64,000 nucleotides of DNA, from NCBI GenBank assembly GCA_019448385.1, contig JAGTXO010000005.1:1-64000 (forward strand), written 5' to 3'. The notes beneath the pieces were generated by a model that did not search any database, was not told the origin of the DNA, and was given only the letters and a program-made list of their open reading frames with translations. This document shows positions 52,756-62,700 of the stretch, piece by piece. Positions within the stretch are counted from its first letter, which is position 1, and each line of letters starts with the position of its first letter. The DNA comes from Diacronema lutheri (lineage: Eukaryota > Haptophyta > Pavlovophyceae > Pavlovales > Pavlovaceae). Both the position numbers and the translations under genes were made by a program.

Positions 52756-53718
52756 ATGGCGGGGAGGCCGCTGGCCCTGATGCCTCCCGACGGCGCGTCG
52801 CCGCCACTCGACCCTCCACCGCGCGGCTTCTTCTTCCTCACCGGCCTCACGGCATCCTATCACCAGCTCTACGCGTTCTTCTCGACGCGTGGGCCGGGGC
52901 CTCATCCTCTCGCGGGCGACGCGTCGGCTGCGCTCTTCGTCCTCGAGAGCCTCCCGGTCTCATCGAACCCAGGGCCCGACGCTTCTGAGGCACGCCGCTT
53001 GCAAGCGGGCAGGCGGGCCTGGCTTGCCTCCCTGGCTCGCGGCATGCACCCCGACAAGCTCTGGGATCACCCTGGTGCGACCCTCGTGCACGAGTACATG
53101 GCCATGCGGATCCGCGAACTGGCGGAGCGTGCGCTTGACGTCCTTTGCGGCCGGCCCCTGTCGTCCGGCGCCGCTCTCGACCTCCCGCGTCCGGTCGCGA
53201 CAGGCTGGGGCGATTTTGGGCCGTCACCTGGCCACGCGACACCCGCGGTGGCGCCCTCCGTTATCGAGCACCTCGCCTGCCGCTACGGCTCCGAGGCGTG
53301 CGCTCGGCTGCGCGCGGCGGGCCGCGGGCAGCCGCTGATTCCGCGCGGCACGCGGGATCGCGCGCTCCTTGAGGCGGAGCGCCTCCTGCCGGAGGCCGAC
53401 AGCTTGTCCTCGCCGACGCCCGTCCATCCGCCGGCCACGCCGAGCGCTCGCCGCGCGGCACGGGCGGGGGGTCCGTCCAGCCCCCCCCTCGCAGCGGACG
53501 CGCTCGGCCGCCGGTGCGGGGACCCGGCCCGCGCCTCCACCGCCGCCGGGCCGCCCGCCTTCGTCGGGACGCCCCGGTCCGCGCTCCGCGCGCTGCCCGC
53601 CCCAGCAGCAAGCGCCGCCGCCGGGCCCCCCGCCGCCGCCGCACCCGCCGCCGCCGCCGCCGCCACCGCAGCCCGAGCGGCCGCAGCCGCTGCGCCGGCC
53701 CTTCCCTGGCGACGATGA
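52756..53718 (+). CDS. Retrotransposon ORF1, with a J-domain-like HPD segment
   Basis: 320 residues. The first 60 residues (RGFFFLTGLTASYHQLYAFF) lead to RAWLASLARGMHPDKLWDHP followed by a helix (MAMRIRELAERALDVL). This helix-HPDK-helix pattern resembles helices II and III of DnaJ J-domains. The C-terminal third is Ala/Pro low-complexity. No CCHC zinc knuckle or RRM is visible, unlike many LINE ORF1 proteins. It presumably binds element RNA; the J-like segment could recruit Hsp70. The stop codon TGA overlaps the ATG of ORF2. Confidence 0.65.
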   Translation: MAGRPLALMPPDGASPPLDPPPRGFFFLTGLTASYHQLYAFFSTRGPGPHPLAGDASAALFVLESLPVSSNPGPDASEARRLQAGRRAWLASLARGMHPDKLWDHPGATLVHEYMAMRIRELAERALDVLCGRPLSSGAALDLPRPVATGWGDFGPSPGHATPAVAPSVIEHLACRYGSEACARLRAAGRGQPLIPRGTRDRALLEAERLLPEADSLSSPTPVHPPATPSARRAARAGGPSSPPLAADALGRRCGDPARASTAAGPPAFVGTPRSALRALPAPAASAAAGPPAAAAPAAAAAATAARAAAAAAPALPWRR

Positions 53719-56700
53719 CGACGACGCGCCCGACGGCTCCGACGAGCATGGCCGCTGCCAGCGCGCGCGCGCAGGAGCGCGCCCGGCCGCTCCCTCGGCC
53801 GACCCTGCCCAGTTCGGCCCGGGCACCGGCTGACGGGAGCTACGCGGCGATCGACCATCTCACCGTCATGCAGGTCGCTGGCCTCCACGAGTCGGCGGTG
53901 CCCATGCTCGCCGCCTTGCCGCCCGGCTTTGCGGAGCGCTTCGCGACGGCCTTCGTTGAGGTGCTCCACGCCCTCCGTGACGCTGAGGCACTCGAGGGCG
54001 TCGGCGCGGTGGGGGTGCGTCAGCCGGAGACGGAACGCGCGCTGAAGATGCTGCTCGTCCTCCCGGCGCTGCTCCTGCGCCGCACCCCCCGCTCTGACCC
54101 ACGCCGCATGGGCGCCGCGCTCGCGCAGCGTTTTACGCTGTGGGAGACGCGCGCCTACGCCGAGCTGGTCGCGGGCTGGGAGCGTGATTGCGCGGTGCAC
54201 GCCACGCGGCGCTGGCCCGCGCGTGAGGATGCCGCGGACCGCGCTCTCCGCAGGGCGCTCGCTCTCATTGCCAAGGGCAAGATCTCTGATGCGTCTCGCC
54301 TGCTTGACAGCCACGGCATCGCTGACATCGCGCGCCCGGAGGTGCTCGCGCAGATGGTGGCCAAGCACCCGGTGCGTGTTGAGAGCGTCGACGCTGTCCT
54401 CGACGGTGTGGATGACGCTCCGCACCTTCGGGTCCTGCCCGCCGACATCGAGACTGCTTTTCGCCACCTCGACACCGACAAGGCTGCTGGCGCGTCGGCT
54501 TGGCGCTACGAGTACCTCACGGCGCTGGTGCCGACCGTGCCCTTCCCCTCTCTCGTCGCGGCCGATGCGGCGGCCGCCGGTGCGTACTTCGCGACGCGCT
54601 TTGCGAACGGCGCGCTGCCAGCTTGGTTCAACTTTGTCTTCTCGTCCGTGCGGCTGCTCGCCCTGCGCAAGCGCGCCCCGTCTGCTGACGAGGCGGAGGA
54701 TGCCAGGCCGGTGGGCATTTCCTGCGCGCTCCGCCGGGCGGTGACGAAGGCGATCTTCGCGAACGCGTCTTTGAAGGAGACCTTCGCGGGCCACCTCGCG
54801 CCGCAGCAGCTTGGGGTGGCGGTCGCGGCGGGCGCCACCAAACTCATCATCGGCCTGCGCGAGCTGCTGGACGCTGAGCTGAGCTTTGGCATCTTCACCC
54901 TCGACATCTCCAACGCCTTCAACTCCGTCTCTCGCGCAGCCGTCCTCCGCCAGCTGTCCGACGGCAGCGTCCCCGGCGAGATCCGCGCGCTCGCTCGCCT
55001 TGCGCACGCGACTCTCGGCCCGCAGGCGCCCGTCTTTGCCGGCGGCGGTAGCGGCGGCGCGCCCCTCACGCAGCTCCCCTTCCGAAGCTCGGAAGGCGTG
55101 CAGCAGGGCTCGGTGGAGGGCAGCTACTTCTTCGCGGTCGCCATCCAGCCCGCGCTCGTGGCCCTCGACGCCGAGCTCGCCGCGGTCGGTGGGGCCGCGC
55201 GCGCAGGTCATGACGACGTCTACGCCGTCGGCCCGCCCGCTCTCGTCGCCGCTGCGCTCTCGCGCTTCGAGGCTGCGCTCGCCGGCCTCGGCCTTCACGC
55301 CAATCTGGCCAAGTCGGCGTGCTGGATCGATCCGCGCAGCGCTGATGCGCTCGAGGGCTGCCGGGGGGCCGTTCCCCTCGGCTCGGTGGCGGACCCGGCC
55401 ACTGGCGCTCTCCACTACGGCCTCAACATCTACGGCGTGCCGGTGGGCTCACCTGGCTACGTGGGCAGGACACTCGCGACCAAGACCGACGAGATCGCTG
55501 GCATCTCGAACAAGCTGATCACAACGCTCGGCTCGTCGGCCAAACAGTCGCTGTGGGTCCTCACCCGCCGCTCCACCATCTTCCGCTTCTCCTACTTGAT
55601 CTCCCACTCGTACCTGTCAGACTCCCTGCAGGCCGCGGCTGCCTTCGACGACATCCTCGCCCGGCAGGCTACCGTCGCTCTCGGCGTCTCCGTCTCGACG
55701 GATGCCATCGCGAGCCGCCGGCTGCCGCTCCCGATTGCGATGCATGGCACCGGCCTGCGCAAGCAGGTCGACCTCGCTCCCGCCCTGATCTGGAGCGCCG
55801 CCAGCCTCGCCCTGCCGCACCTGCTCGACACGCGCGCCGCGGACGGCTCGGTCCTGGAGGCGGGCGTCCTCGACCGGCCTGCCATCGCGGCGCGCGTCGG
55901 GCACGACGCCTTCGCCGACATGGACGCGCACGGGTGGCGCTCGTTCCTCGCCTCGGGCTCGCGCCTGGGGCGCGATCTCGCCTCCGCCTGGCACGCCATG
56001 CAGGCCGAGCTCGGCGGCGGCCAGGGCGACACGGAAGTGCGCGTCCTCCGCCTGCCGCCCGGCTCCGTCGCGCCCGCCGCTCCCGCCGCCGGACGCCGGC
56101 CTAGCCTCTTGGCCGACATCACTGGCGACCGCGAGCGCTGCCGCTTCGACATGCTCAACGCTGAGCACGCCGCCATGCCGCCGGGCTCGCGCCCACGCGG
56201 CCTCTGGTTTGGCCTCGGCAAAGAGAGCGGCCTCTTCCTCGAGGCCCTGCCGCGAGCCTATGCCGCTTTCTCTCCGGCGGAGTGGGCCGAGGCGGTTGCG
56301 CGCTACTTGGGTCTGCCGAGCCCCGTGTGCGCGCAGCTCGCGGCGGCGGGCGCGCGCCTCGCGCGCAGCGGCAGCCAGCGCCCGATCCCGGTCGATGCGT
56401 TCGGCGACGCGCTCGCGGCGGCACCGGGCGTCGCCCACGACCACGTCGCGAAGCTTCGCCACGACCCCGCTCTCAACCTGCTCGCCTCGCTGGCTCGCGG
56501 ATACGCCGGGACCTACGCGCGGCGCGAGGACGCGGACATCTTTGGCTCCGTGCTCGCCGGCGTGCCGCCGGCCGGGCGCGCGGCCCTGCGTCGTCGGCGC
56601 GTGCCCACCGTCGATCTCGTCGTAGTGCTCAACGGTGCGGGCTCGGCCCCTCAGCTCGTGCAGACACTGTGCGAGCTCAAGTCGATCTCGTACTGCCCCA

Positions 56701-57227
56701 CGCGCTACGGCCAGTCGGACACGCGCCGCTGCCAGGCCGCTGAGCGGCGGGCGGCGGCCGTCGGCGGCGAGCGGCGGCGTGCGTGCGCTCAACTCGACGA
56801 GGAGCTCTTCGGCATGCAGCCGGGCCAGGTGGGCCCGATGCAGGCGCGCCTCAACTCGTTCCCGCCGATCCGCGCGCTGGTCATCGGCTCGTTCGGCGAG
56901 TGGTCGGCCGGCCTCGCCGACCTGCTCGTCACCTTCTCGCACATGGGCGCGGACGCGTGGATGGCGCGCATGGGCGCGCCCTCGCGCGACGTCGCCCGCG
57001 CGGCCCTCGAGCGCCACATGCGCCTCCAGCTCGCCGCGTGCGTCGTGCGTGGGCACGCGCAGCTCCTGCTCGCGCGCGCGCAGATGGCGCGCGGACAGGC
57101 GCCGCCGCACCGCCACGCGGCTCACGGCGTCCAGGCGGATGTGGACGCCTGCGGCGGTGTGGACGGCCTCTGCTTCCGGCGCGGCGACGGCGGCGGCGGC
57201 CGGCGGGGGCCGGCGAGGGGTGGCTAG
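53715..57227 (+). CDS. Retrotransposon ORF2: reverse transcriptase plus PD-(D/E)XK-like endonuclease
   Basis: 1,170 residues from ATG 53715. RT motifs in order: RPVGISCALRRAVTKAIF (motif 2/finger), FTLDISNAFNSVSR (motif A Asp, about residue 395), SSEGVQQGSVEG (motif B), AGHDDVYAVG (motif C, with GHDD in place of YADD but both Asp kept) and GLHANLAKSACW (motif D). Near residue 965, RRRRVPTVDLVVVLN followed by LCELKSISYCP gives the PD...ExK nuclease core. The protein copies element RNA at a nicked target. Upstream text (GKISDASRLLDSHGIADIAR) is typical of LINE RT entry regions. Confidence 0.85.
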   Translation: MTTTRPTAPTSMAAASARAQERARPLPRPTLPSSARAPADGSYAAIDHLTVMQVAGLHESAVPMLAALPPGFAERFATAFVEVLHALRDAEALEGVGAVGVRQPETERALKMLLVLPALLLRRTPRSDPRRMGAALAQRFTLWETRAYAELVAGWERDCAVHATRRWPAREDAADRALRRALALIAKGKISDASRLLDSHGIADIARPEVLAQMVAKHPVRVESVDAVLDGVDDAPHLRVLPADIETAFRHLDTDKAAGASAWRYEYLTALVPTVPFPSLVAADAAAAGAYFATRFANGALPAWFNFVFSSVRLLALRKRAPSADEAEDARPVGISCALRRAVTKAIFANASLKETFAGHLAPQQLGVAVAAGATKLIIGLRELLDAELSFGIFTLDISNAFNSVSRAAVLRQLSDGSVPGEIRALARLAHATLGPQAPVFAGGGSGGAPLTQLPFRSSEGVQQGSVEGSYFFAVAIQPALVALDAELAAVGGAARAGHDDVYAVGPPALVAAALSRFEAALAGLGLHANLAKSACWIDPRSADALEGCRGAVPLGSVADPATGALHYGLNIYGVPVGSPGYVGRTLATKTDEIAGISNKLITTLGSSAKQSLWVLTRRSTIFRFSYLISHSYLSDSLQAAAAFDDILARQATVALGVSVSTDAIASRRLPLPIAMHGTGLRKQVDLAPALIWSAASLALPHLLDTRAADGSVLEAGVLDRPAIAARVGHDAFADMDAHGWRSFLASGSRLGRDLASAWHAMQAELGGGQGDTEVRVLRLPPGSVAPAAPAAGRRPSLLADITGDRERCRFDMLNAEHAAMPPGSRPRGLWFGLGKESGLFLEALPRAYAAFSPAEWAEAVARYLGLPSPVCAQLAAAGARLARSGSQRPIPVDAFGDALAAAPGVAHDHVAKLRHDPALNLLASLARGYAGTYARREDADIFGSVLAGVPPAGRAALRRRRVPTVDLVVVLNGAGSAPQLVQTLCELKSISYCPTRYGQSDTRRCQAAERRAAAVGGERRRACAQLDEELFGMQPGQVGPMQARLNSFPPIRALVIGSFGEWSAGLADLLVTFSHMGADAWMARMGAPSRDVARAALERHMRLQLAACVVRGHAQLLLARAQMARGQAPPHRHAAHGVQADVDACGGVDGLCFRRGDGGGGRRGPARGG

Positions 57228-57593
57228 GCGTGTGTGGGTGTCCGCCCATGACGCGTCCTGCCACGTCCTTGCCGTCCCGGCCGTTCCCGCTGCCGGCGTG
57301 CACAGGGTCGACGCCCTGATTTCGGCCTGATGTTGCGTGCGCCCTTTCGCTCGCTCCGTTTGTCCAGCCGTCGCCTGTAAGCGTCGTTAGTATTTAAGTT
57401 CCCGCGCGGTATGAGTATAGCCGCGGCTGGAGCCTGGACTCGGCGCCGCAAGAGCATGCACTCGGCGCTGTAACCGCCTGTACTCTGTGAGGCCCCCAAA
57501 GGGGTGGTACCGAGTCCAAAGGGGGGCTCACAGCGTACAGGCGGTACCCCGTGACAACACCAGCCCCGCAAGCAGAGCAAAGTTGAAAATCAC
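57228..57593. other. Spacer with a strong hairpin, 3' of the retrotransposon
   Basis: No gene is seen in these 366 bases. It holds the retrotransposon 3' UTR and the 3' flank of the EF-hand gene. ACCGCCTGTACTCTGTGAG (57473-57491) pairs with CTCACAGCGTACAGGCGGT (57527-57545) with one mismatch, and flanking G/C runs extend the stem. GGACTCGG copies add smaller pairings. It may act as a 3' signal of the element or as a terminator-like structure; this is inference. Confidence 0.6.
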
Positions 57594-59633
57594 TCAGCGA
57601 TGCGAGTCGAGGTGAAGCGACTCGACGATCATCTGCTCAAAGAGGCGGTCGTCGCCGATGCTCCAGCCGAGCCACGTGTAGTACTCGACAAACTCGCCGA
57701 GCGTCACGACCTCGTTGTTGTCCTTGTCAAAGCCCGCGAGGTACGCGGCGAGCACCTGCCCCTCGGTCGCGCGCCGCTGCGCGACGCGCGGGTGGCGTGC
57801 CGCGTCGTACTGGCGCGCGATCTCGCCCAACCGCACGCCCTCGCGCGGGTCGGCGCGCGCAACCGCGCACAGCTTGTCGTACGCGCGCAGCACGACGTCG
57901 AGGCGCGCGTCGGGCAGCGGCGAGCGCACGGAGAGCGCAAACTCCTCAAAGGCCACATGGCCGTCGCCGTCGCGGTCAAACGTTGTGAAAAGGCACTCGA
58001 GGTCTCCGCGCGAGAGCGGCCAGATCGACGTGCCGCCCAGGCACAGCTGCAGACCGCGCGCGAACTCGGCGCGGTCGACCGAGCCCGAGCCGTCGCGGTC
58101 AAAGATGCGAAACTGCCTCACAGAGTCCTGCATCGACTCAGCGCCGCTCGCGCCACGCTCGGCGAGCGCCTCGCGCACGCGGCCGATCGTCGCGCGCGCG
58201 CGCGCGCCGCGGCCCTCTCGAAAGAGCATTGCCTCGAGCTCGGGCGCCGTGAGCGTGCGGCTACCATCAAAGTCGTAGCGCTCGAAGAGCGCGCGCGCCG
58301 TCTGCGCGTTGGCCCACTGCACGCGCGTCGCGACCAGCATGCGTGCAAAGTCGTCGGCGCCAATGCCGCCATCGTGGAGCGCGCTCGCGCCGAGCGGGAA
58401 ATCGGCGAAAAGGCGGCGCATGGCCTTGCTCCGCGAGCCGGCGGACACCTGCATCGTCTCGAGCAGCGCGCGGAGCGACGCCTCGAGCGCGTCGACGTGC
58501 CGCGCGGAAATGTGCGCGGCCGTCGGCGCGGCTGGCGCGCGGAGCTCGCCCGCGTGCGGTTCGTCAGCGGGTAGCCATAGCCGTAGCTCGATCTCGGCCA
58601 GGCTCGCGCCGCGCGCAGAGATCGGCGGGTCGTCGCGCGCGCCGTGCGCCGCGCCGTCCGCCGAGCCCAGTTTGCTACGCAGCCATGCTGAGCGGCTCAG
58701 CTGTCGCATGAGTGGTCGCAGCGAGTGCCACGTGGCGCCGCCGTCAGCGTCGGCGGCGGCGCGCTCGCGCGCGCGCGGAGGCGAGGCCGCGCGCACCCAC
58801 GCGTCGACCGCCGGGCGCAGCTGCTCGTGCGGCGCGGGCGAGCCCCACTCGTAATGGTGCGCACGGCGTTCGCGCTCGTCGGGAATCGCGCGGCGCGCGC
58901 CCGCGCCGGCGACGGTCGCGGCCGTGTTGCCGGCCGAGGCCGAGCGGAGCGCGTCGCGCCGGCCCTGTTCGTAGGCGAGATCCTCATCATATAGCGGTGG
59001 CCGGCCCGCCGGCGGTGGCTCGGCGTGAAAGCTGCCGTAGCTCGCGCTGCTCGCGCGCGGCTCGCCGCGCCGCGCGAGCTCGGCAATCGCGCTCGCCGAG
59101 CCCGGGCGTGCGTCGGGTGCGCCGTACGGCGCGCGGTGGTGAGCGAGCGGCTCGGCCTCAGGCTCGCCCATCACGCGTGCGTACTCGTCGAACGCGCGCC
59201 GCCGCTCCGCGTCCGTCGGCCCCGCGCGCGCGAGGACGCCCGCATCATCCTCCACGCCGATTGGGCTGCGGCCGCCAAGCGCGCGCGCGCCGAGGGTGTT
59301 GAGGTCCTTCGCGAGACGTGCGACGTCGGTGGGCTCATGCGCGGTCACAATGGCGCGCCCCTGCAGCCCGCGCGACGTGTGGTCGCGATGGTGCACCGCG
59401 CGCTGCGCGTCGGACGCGAGACCGGCGATCGGCAGCCGCCCGAGCCCCCCGCGCGACACGCCGGCGGGCGGCGATCCAACGCCGGCTGAGCGCGAGAGCG
59501 CGTCGAGCGGCGAGGCATGGTGCTGGCTCGACCACACGTTGTAGCGGCCAGGGCCTGGCTCGGCTCGCCGGTGAGCCACCGCGAACTCGCGCCGAGCGCG
59601 TGAGCCGAAGCCGTCAGCGGTGCTGGGCCGCAT
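57594..59633 (-). CDS. Four-EF-hand protein with a sperm-tail PG-rich motif, calcyphosine-like
   Basis: 679 residues from ATG 59633. The N-terminus has a GPGRYNVWSSQ motif like the SHIPPO/STPGR repeats of ciliary proteins. The middle is Ala/Arg-rich and little structured. The C-terminal 250 residues have four calcium loops: DFDGSRTLTAPE, DRDGSGSVDRAE, DRDGDGHVAFEE and DKDNNEVVTLGE. The last loop has Asn-Asn in place of the usual DG. The EF-hand order and WLGWSIGDDRLFEQMI ending recall calcyphosine-like proteins. A calcium-responsive flagellar role is plausible. It is divergent from the secreted Pro/Gly-rich gene, 138 bp apart. Confidence 0.8.
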   Translation of the reverse strand: MRPSTADGFGSRARREFAVAHRRAEPGPGRYNVWSSQHHASPLDALSRSAGVGSPPAGVSRGGLGRLPIAGLASDAQRAVHHRDHTSRGLQGRAIVTAHEPTDVARLAKDLNTLGARALGGRSPIGVEDDAGVLARAGPTDAERRRAFDEYARVMGEPEAEPLAHHRAPYGAPDARPGSASAIAELARRGEPRASSASYGSFHAEPPPAGRPPLYDEDLAYEQGRRDALRSASAGNTAATVAGAGARRAIPDERERRAHHYEWGSPAPHEQLRPAVDAWVRAASPPRARERAAADADGGATWHSLRPLMRQLSRSAWLRSKLGSADGAAHGARDDPPISARGASLAEIELRLWLPADEPHAGELRAPAAPTAAHISARHVDALEASLRALLETMQVSAGSRSKAMRRLFADFPLGASALHDGGIGADDFARMLVATRVQWANAQTARALFERYDFDGSRTLTAPELEAMLFREGRGARARATIGRVREALAERGASGAESMQDSVRQFRIFDRDGSGSVDRAEFARGLQLCLGGTSIWPLSRGDLECLFTTFDRDGDGHVAFEEFALSVRSPLPDARLDVVLRAYDKLCAVARADPREGVRLGEIARQYDAARHPRVAQRRATEGQVLAAYLAGFDKDNNEVVTLGEFVEYYTWLGWSIGDDRLFEQMIVESLHLDSHR

Positions 59634-59771
59634 CGCCTCGCGGCCGTCTTCAGCACTGCCTTTGCTTGGCCCATTTTGGAGGAGGGATTTGAAACGGCCG
59701 ACCGATTTTGGCTTCTCGGGCGCTTTTCGATGGAGCTCCGCTGAGTGGGTCACACTCAGCTGCGGAAGGGG

Positions 59772-62700
59772 ATGGCACCGGCGCGGCTGCGGCCGCGCGT
59801 CGCGCTGGCCGCGCTGGCCGCCATGCTCGCGCTCTTGACGAGCAGCGCGGCCGCGCCGCACCGGCAGCGGCGCTGTACGACCAAGCTCTGCGCGCTCATG
59901 CACATGCCTCGCCCTCCGCCGCCCGGCCCGCCGCCACGCCCACCGCCGCCGGCGCCGCCATCAAGCCCGCCGCCCGCGCCGCCGTCGCCGCCGGCGCCCA
60001 GGCCGCCGCCTCCCGCACCCGAGCCGCCGCCGCCGATGCCACCGCCGTCTCGCCGCGCCATGCGCGCGGCCGCGAGGGCGTGCAACGGCCGTGCGTGCCC
60101 GTCGCCGTCGCTGTCGCCGTCGCCATCGCCGCCGTCGTCACCGCCCTCGCCAGCGGCACTGGGCGCCGTCCGCCCGGCCGCGCTCGCCGACAGCTCGCGT
60201 GATCTGGCCGCACCGCCCGCCGCCGAGCTGACCTCGCACTCGCGGCACGACGAAGCCGCGTACGCGACTGCGCTTCGTCTCGCCGCGTCGAGCGCATGCA
60301 CCGCACTGCTGCAGAGCGAGGACCGCGGCCTGTGCGCGCAGCTCGGCGACGACGGCGAGGGTGGTGGCGGCGTCACCGTCGCCAGCAGCGGCGGCAGCGG
60401 CGGCGGTGGCAGTGCGAGCGCCACGCGCACGCTCGCGCTCGTGCCGGCGACCATCGGCTCGCTCCTACCGCCGGGCGTCGATCCGCCTCTGCTCCGCGCG
60501 CTCGTCGCGAACGCGTCCGCCTTCTCGGCGCGCGTGCGCACGCTCAGCCTCGTGCGCGACGGCTCGCTCCCGCGCAGCGCGGCGAACGCGACGGGCATGA
60601 GCCGTGCGCAGATCGCACGCGTGCAGTCGGGCGAGGTGGCCGCTTTCTTCGCCGACGCCGCACGCCGCGCGCTCGGCGACAACGTGACGAGGGTCGCGTT
60701 CGAGCCTCGCGCCGCGGCGTTCGCCGGCGCGCTCGCGGCGAGCGTCGCGCTTGAGCCGGCAGCAGCCGCGAGCGGCGGCGGCGGCGAGCCCGCGCCGCCC
60801 ATCGGCGCGTCGGCGGCCGCCACGTCGCCCTTCGGCGCGCTCGCCGCGGCGGACACGCGCGCGCCGTCGGCGACGCAGGCGGGCACGGCGCACGCGGCGG
60901 CCGTGCCCGCATGCACGCGCCACCGGTGTCACCCGGCATCGACGGCACCGGCGACGTCGCCTCTACGCACGCGCGCCGCGCCGTCTCCCGCGGGCGAGGC
61001 CGTGCGCCGGGTGGTCCCGACCGACCCGATCGCGCCGCTCGAGCCGACGGTCTCGCCGGTGGCGCCGCCACGCCCGCCGCCGCTGCCCGTGCCGAGCGCG
61101 CGGCAACCTCCGCACGCCTCACTTCCGCCATCGCCTCCACCGTCGCCTCCGCCCCCGCCGTCGCCTCCGCCCCCGCCGTCGCCCAACCCGCCCGGCGTGT
61201 ACCCGCCCGGCGTGTACCCGCCCGCGCTGCTCGCGCGCGTCGACGCGGAGCTCGTCGCGCAGCTCGCCGCGTCCGCGTGCCTCTCGTTTTTAAAAAGCGA
61301 CGAGCTGCCGCTCTGCCCGGACGCGGACAGTGGCGCGGGCGATGGCGGCGGTCTCGCGCTGGCAGCGGGTGCGCACGGCACGAAGTCGCCGCGCAGCGCG
61401 GGCCTCGCGCCGGCGGCGTCGTCGCCGCCGGCGCCGCACAGCGGCGGGCGGGCGCGACGCTCGGCTCCGCAACGCGCGCGCGCGGGTGCGAGCGCCCCGC
61501 GCGCAGGCGGCGTCGACGCGCGCAGCGCGCAGCAGGCGGCGCGCAACGCGAACGCGCGCGCGTTCTTCGCGTCCATGTTTGGCGTGCCGCCATCCCGAGC
61601 AGCCGTTCCGGATCCGGATCGCGATGCCGATCCCCACTCGGGTCCGGATCCGGATATGCATCCGGATCCTGTGCTGGCGGTGCACGGCGCGAGCGGTGAG
61701 GCGCCGCGCCCGTTAGCGGCCGGCGGCGCAGGCGGCGCTGGAGGCGGCGGCAGCGGCAGCTCGCATCTGCTTGAGATCTTCCGCGCACTCGCGAGCGGCG
61801 GGGACTGCCCTTCGCCGTCCGCCGACACGGCGGCCGGCAGCTCAAGCGCCGCCGGCGGGGCTGGCGGGCACGCAATCCTTGATGCGCTCTGCAAGCAAGT
61901 TTCGTCCAAGCGAAGAGGCGGCGCGACTGGCGGCGGGGGCGGCGCCGGCGCCGGCGGCGCCGGCGCCGGCGGTGCGTCCGGCGCCGGCGCCGGCGGGGGC
62001 AACCGCGGGATGCTTGACGACTTTTCAAATTTGGTCGATCGCTTCTCGGGCGGAGGCGGCGCGGGCGGCGCGGGCGGCGCGGGCGGCGCGGGCGGCGCGG
62101 GCGGCGCGGGCGGCGCGGGCAGCGCGGGCAGCGCGGGCGGCTCGCCAATGGAGCGCTTCATGGCGCTTGTCCTCAAGGAGCTGGGCGGGGGCGGCGGCAC
62201 GGGCGGCGGCGGCGGCGTGCAGCCCGGCGGCGGTGGCGGCGGCTCCGGCGGCGGCGCGCCGTCGCCGTCAGGCCTTGCAGACTTCTTCCAGAAGATGGTG
62301 GGCGGTGGCGGCGGCGGCGGTGGTGGCGGCGGCGCTGCGGCAGGCGGTGGCGCGGCGGGTGCGTCGGGTGGGCAGCCATCGCTCTTTGACGTGATTGCAT
62401 CACTCAGGGCAGCGCAGCCTGCACAGCGCGCGCTCTTGCAGCCGCAGCCGCAGCCGGACACGCAGCCGGACACACAGCCGGACACGCAGCCGGACACACA
62501 GCCGGACACGCAGCCAGGACCGGGGACGCATGCACGCGGGCAGAGCGCGCACAGCGCGCAGGTGCACGCGGCAGGCGCCGCGGCGGTCGCGCGACACGCG
62601 CCCGCGACGCCGCCGACGGGCGCGGCGGCCGGGGAGGCGTGGAGCCCCACCGACCTGGCGCTGCTTGCCCTTGAGCTCGAGGCTGAGCGCGAGGGCGCGC

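Larger units (their letters stand above)
52680..57400 (+). mobile_element. Two-ORF non-LTR retrotransposon with C-terminal restriction-like nuclease
   Basis: The two ORFs (52756-53718 and 53715-57227) overlap as ATGA. ORF2 has a reverse transcriptase followed by a PD-(D/E)XK-like nuclease, placing it with site-directed LINE clades (R2/NeSL/CRE plan) rather than APE-bearing ones. There is no poly-A tail; the 3' end lacks AT-rich repeats. A 9-base match TTAAGTTCC at 52671-52679 and 57394-57402 may be the target-site duplication, which would bound the element. Both ORFs are uninterrupted, so it looks whole and young. Confidence 0.75.
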
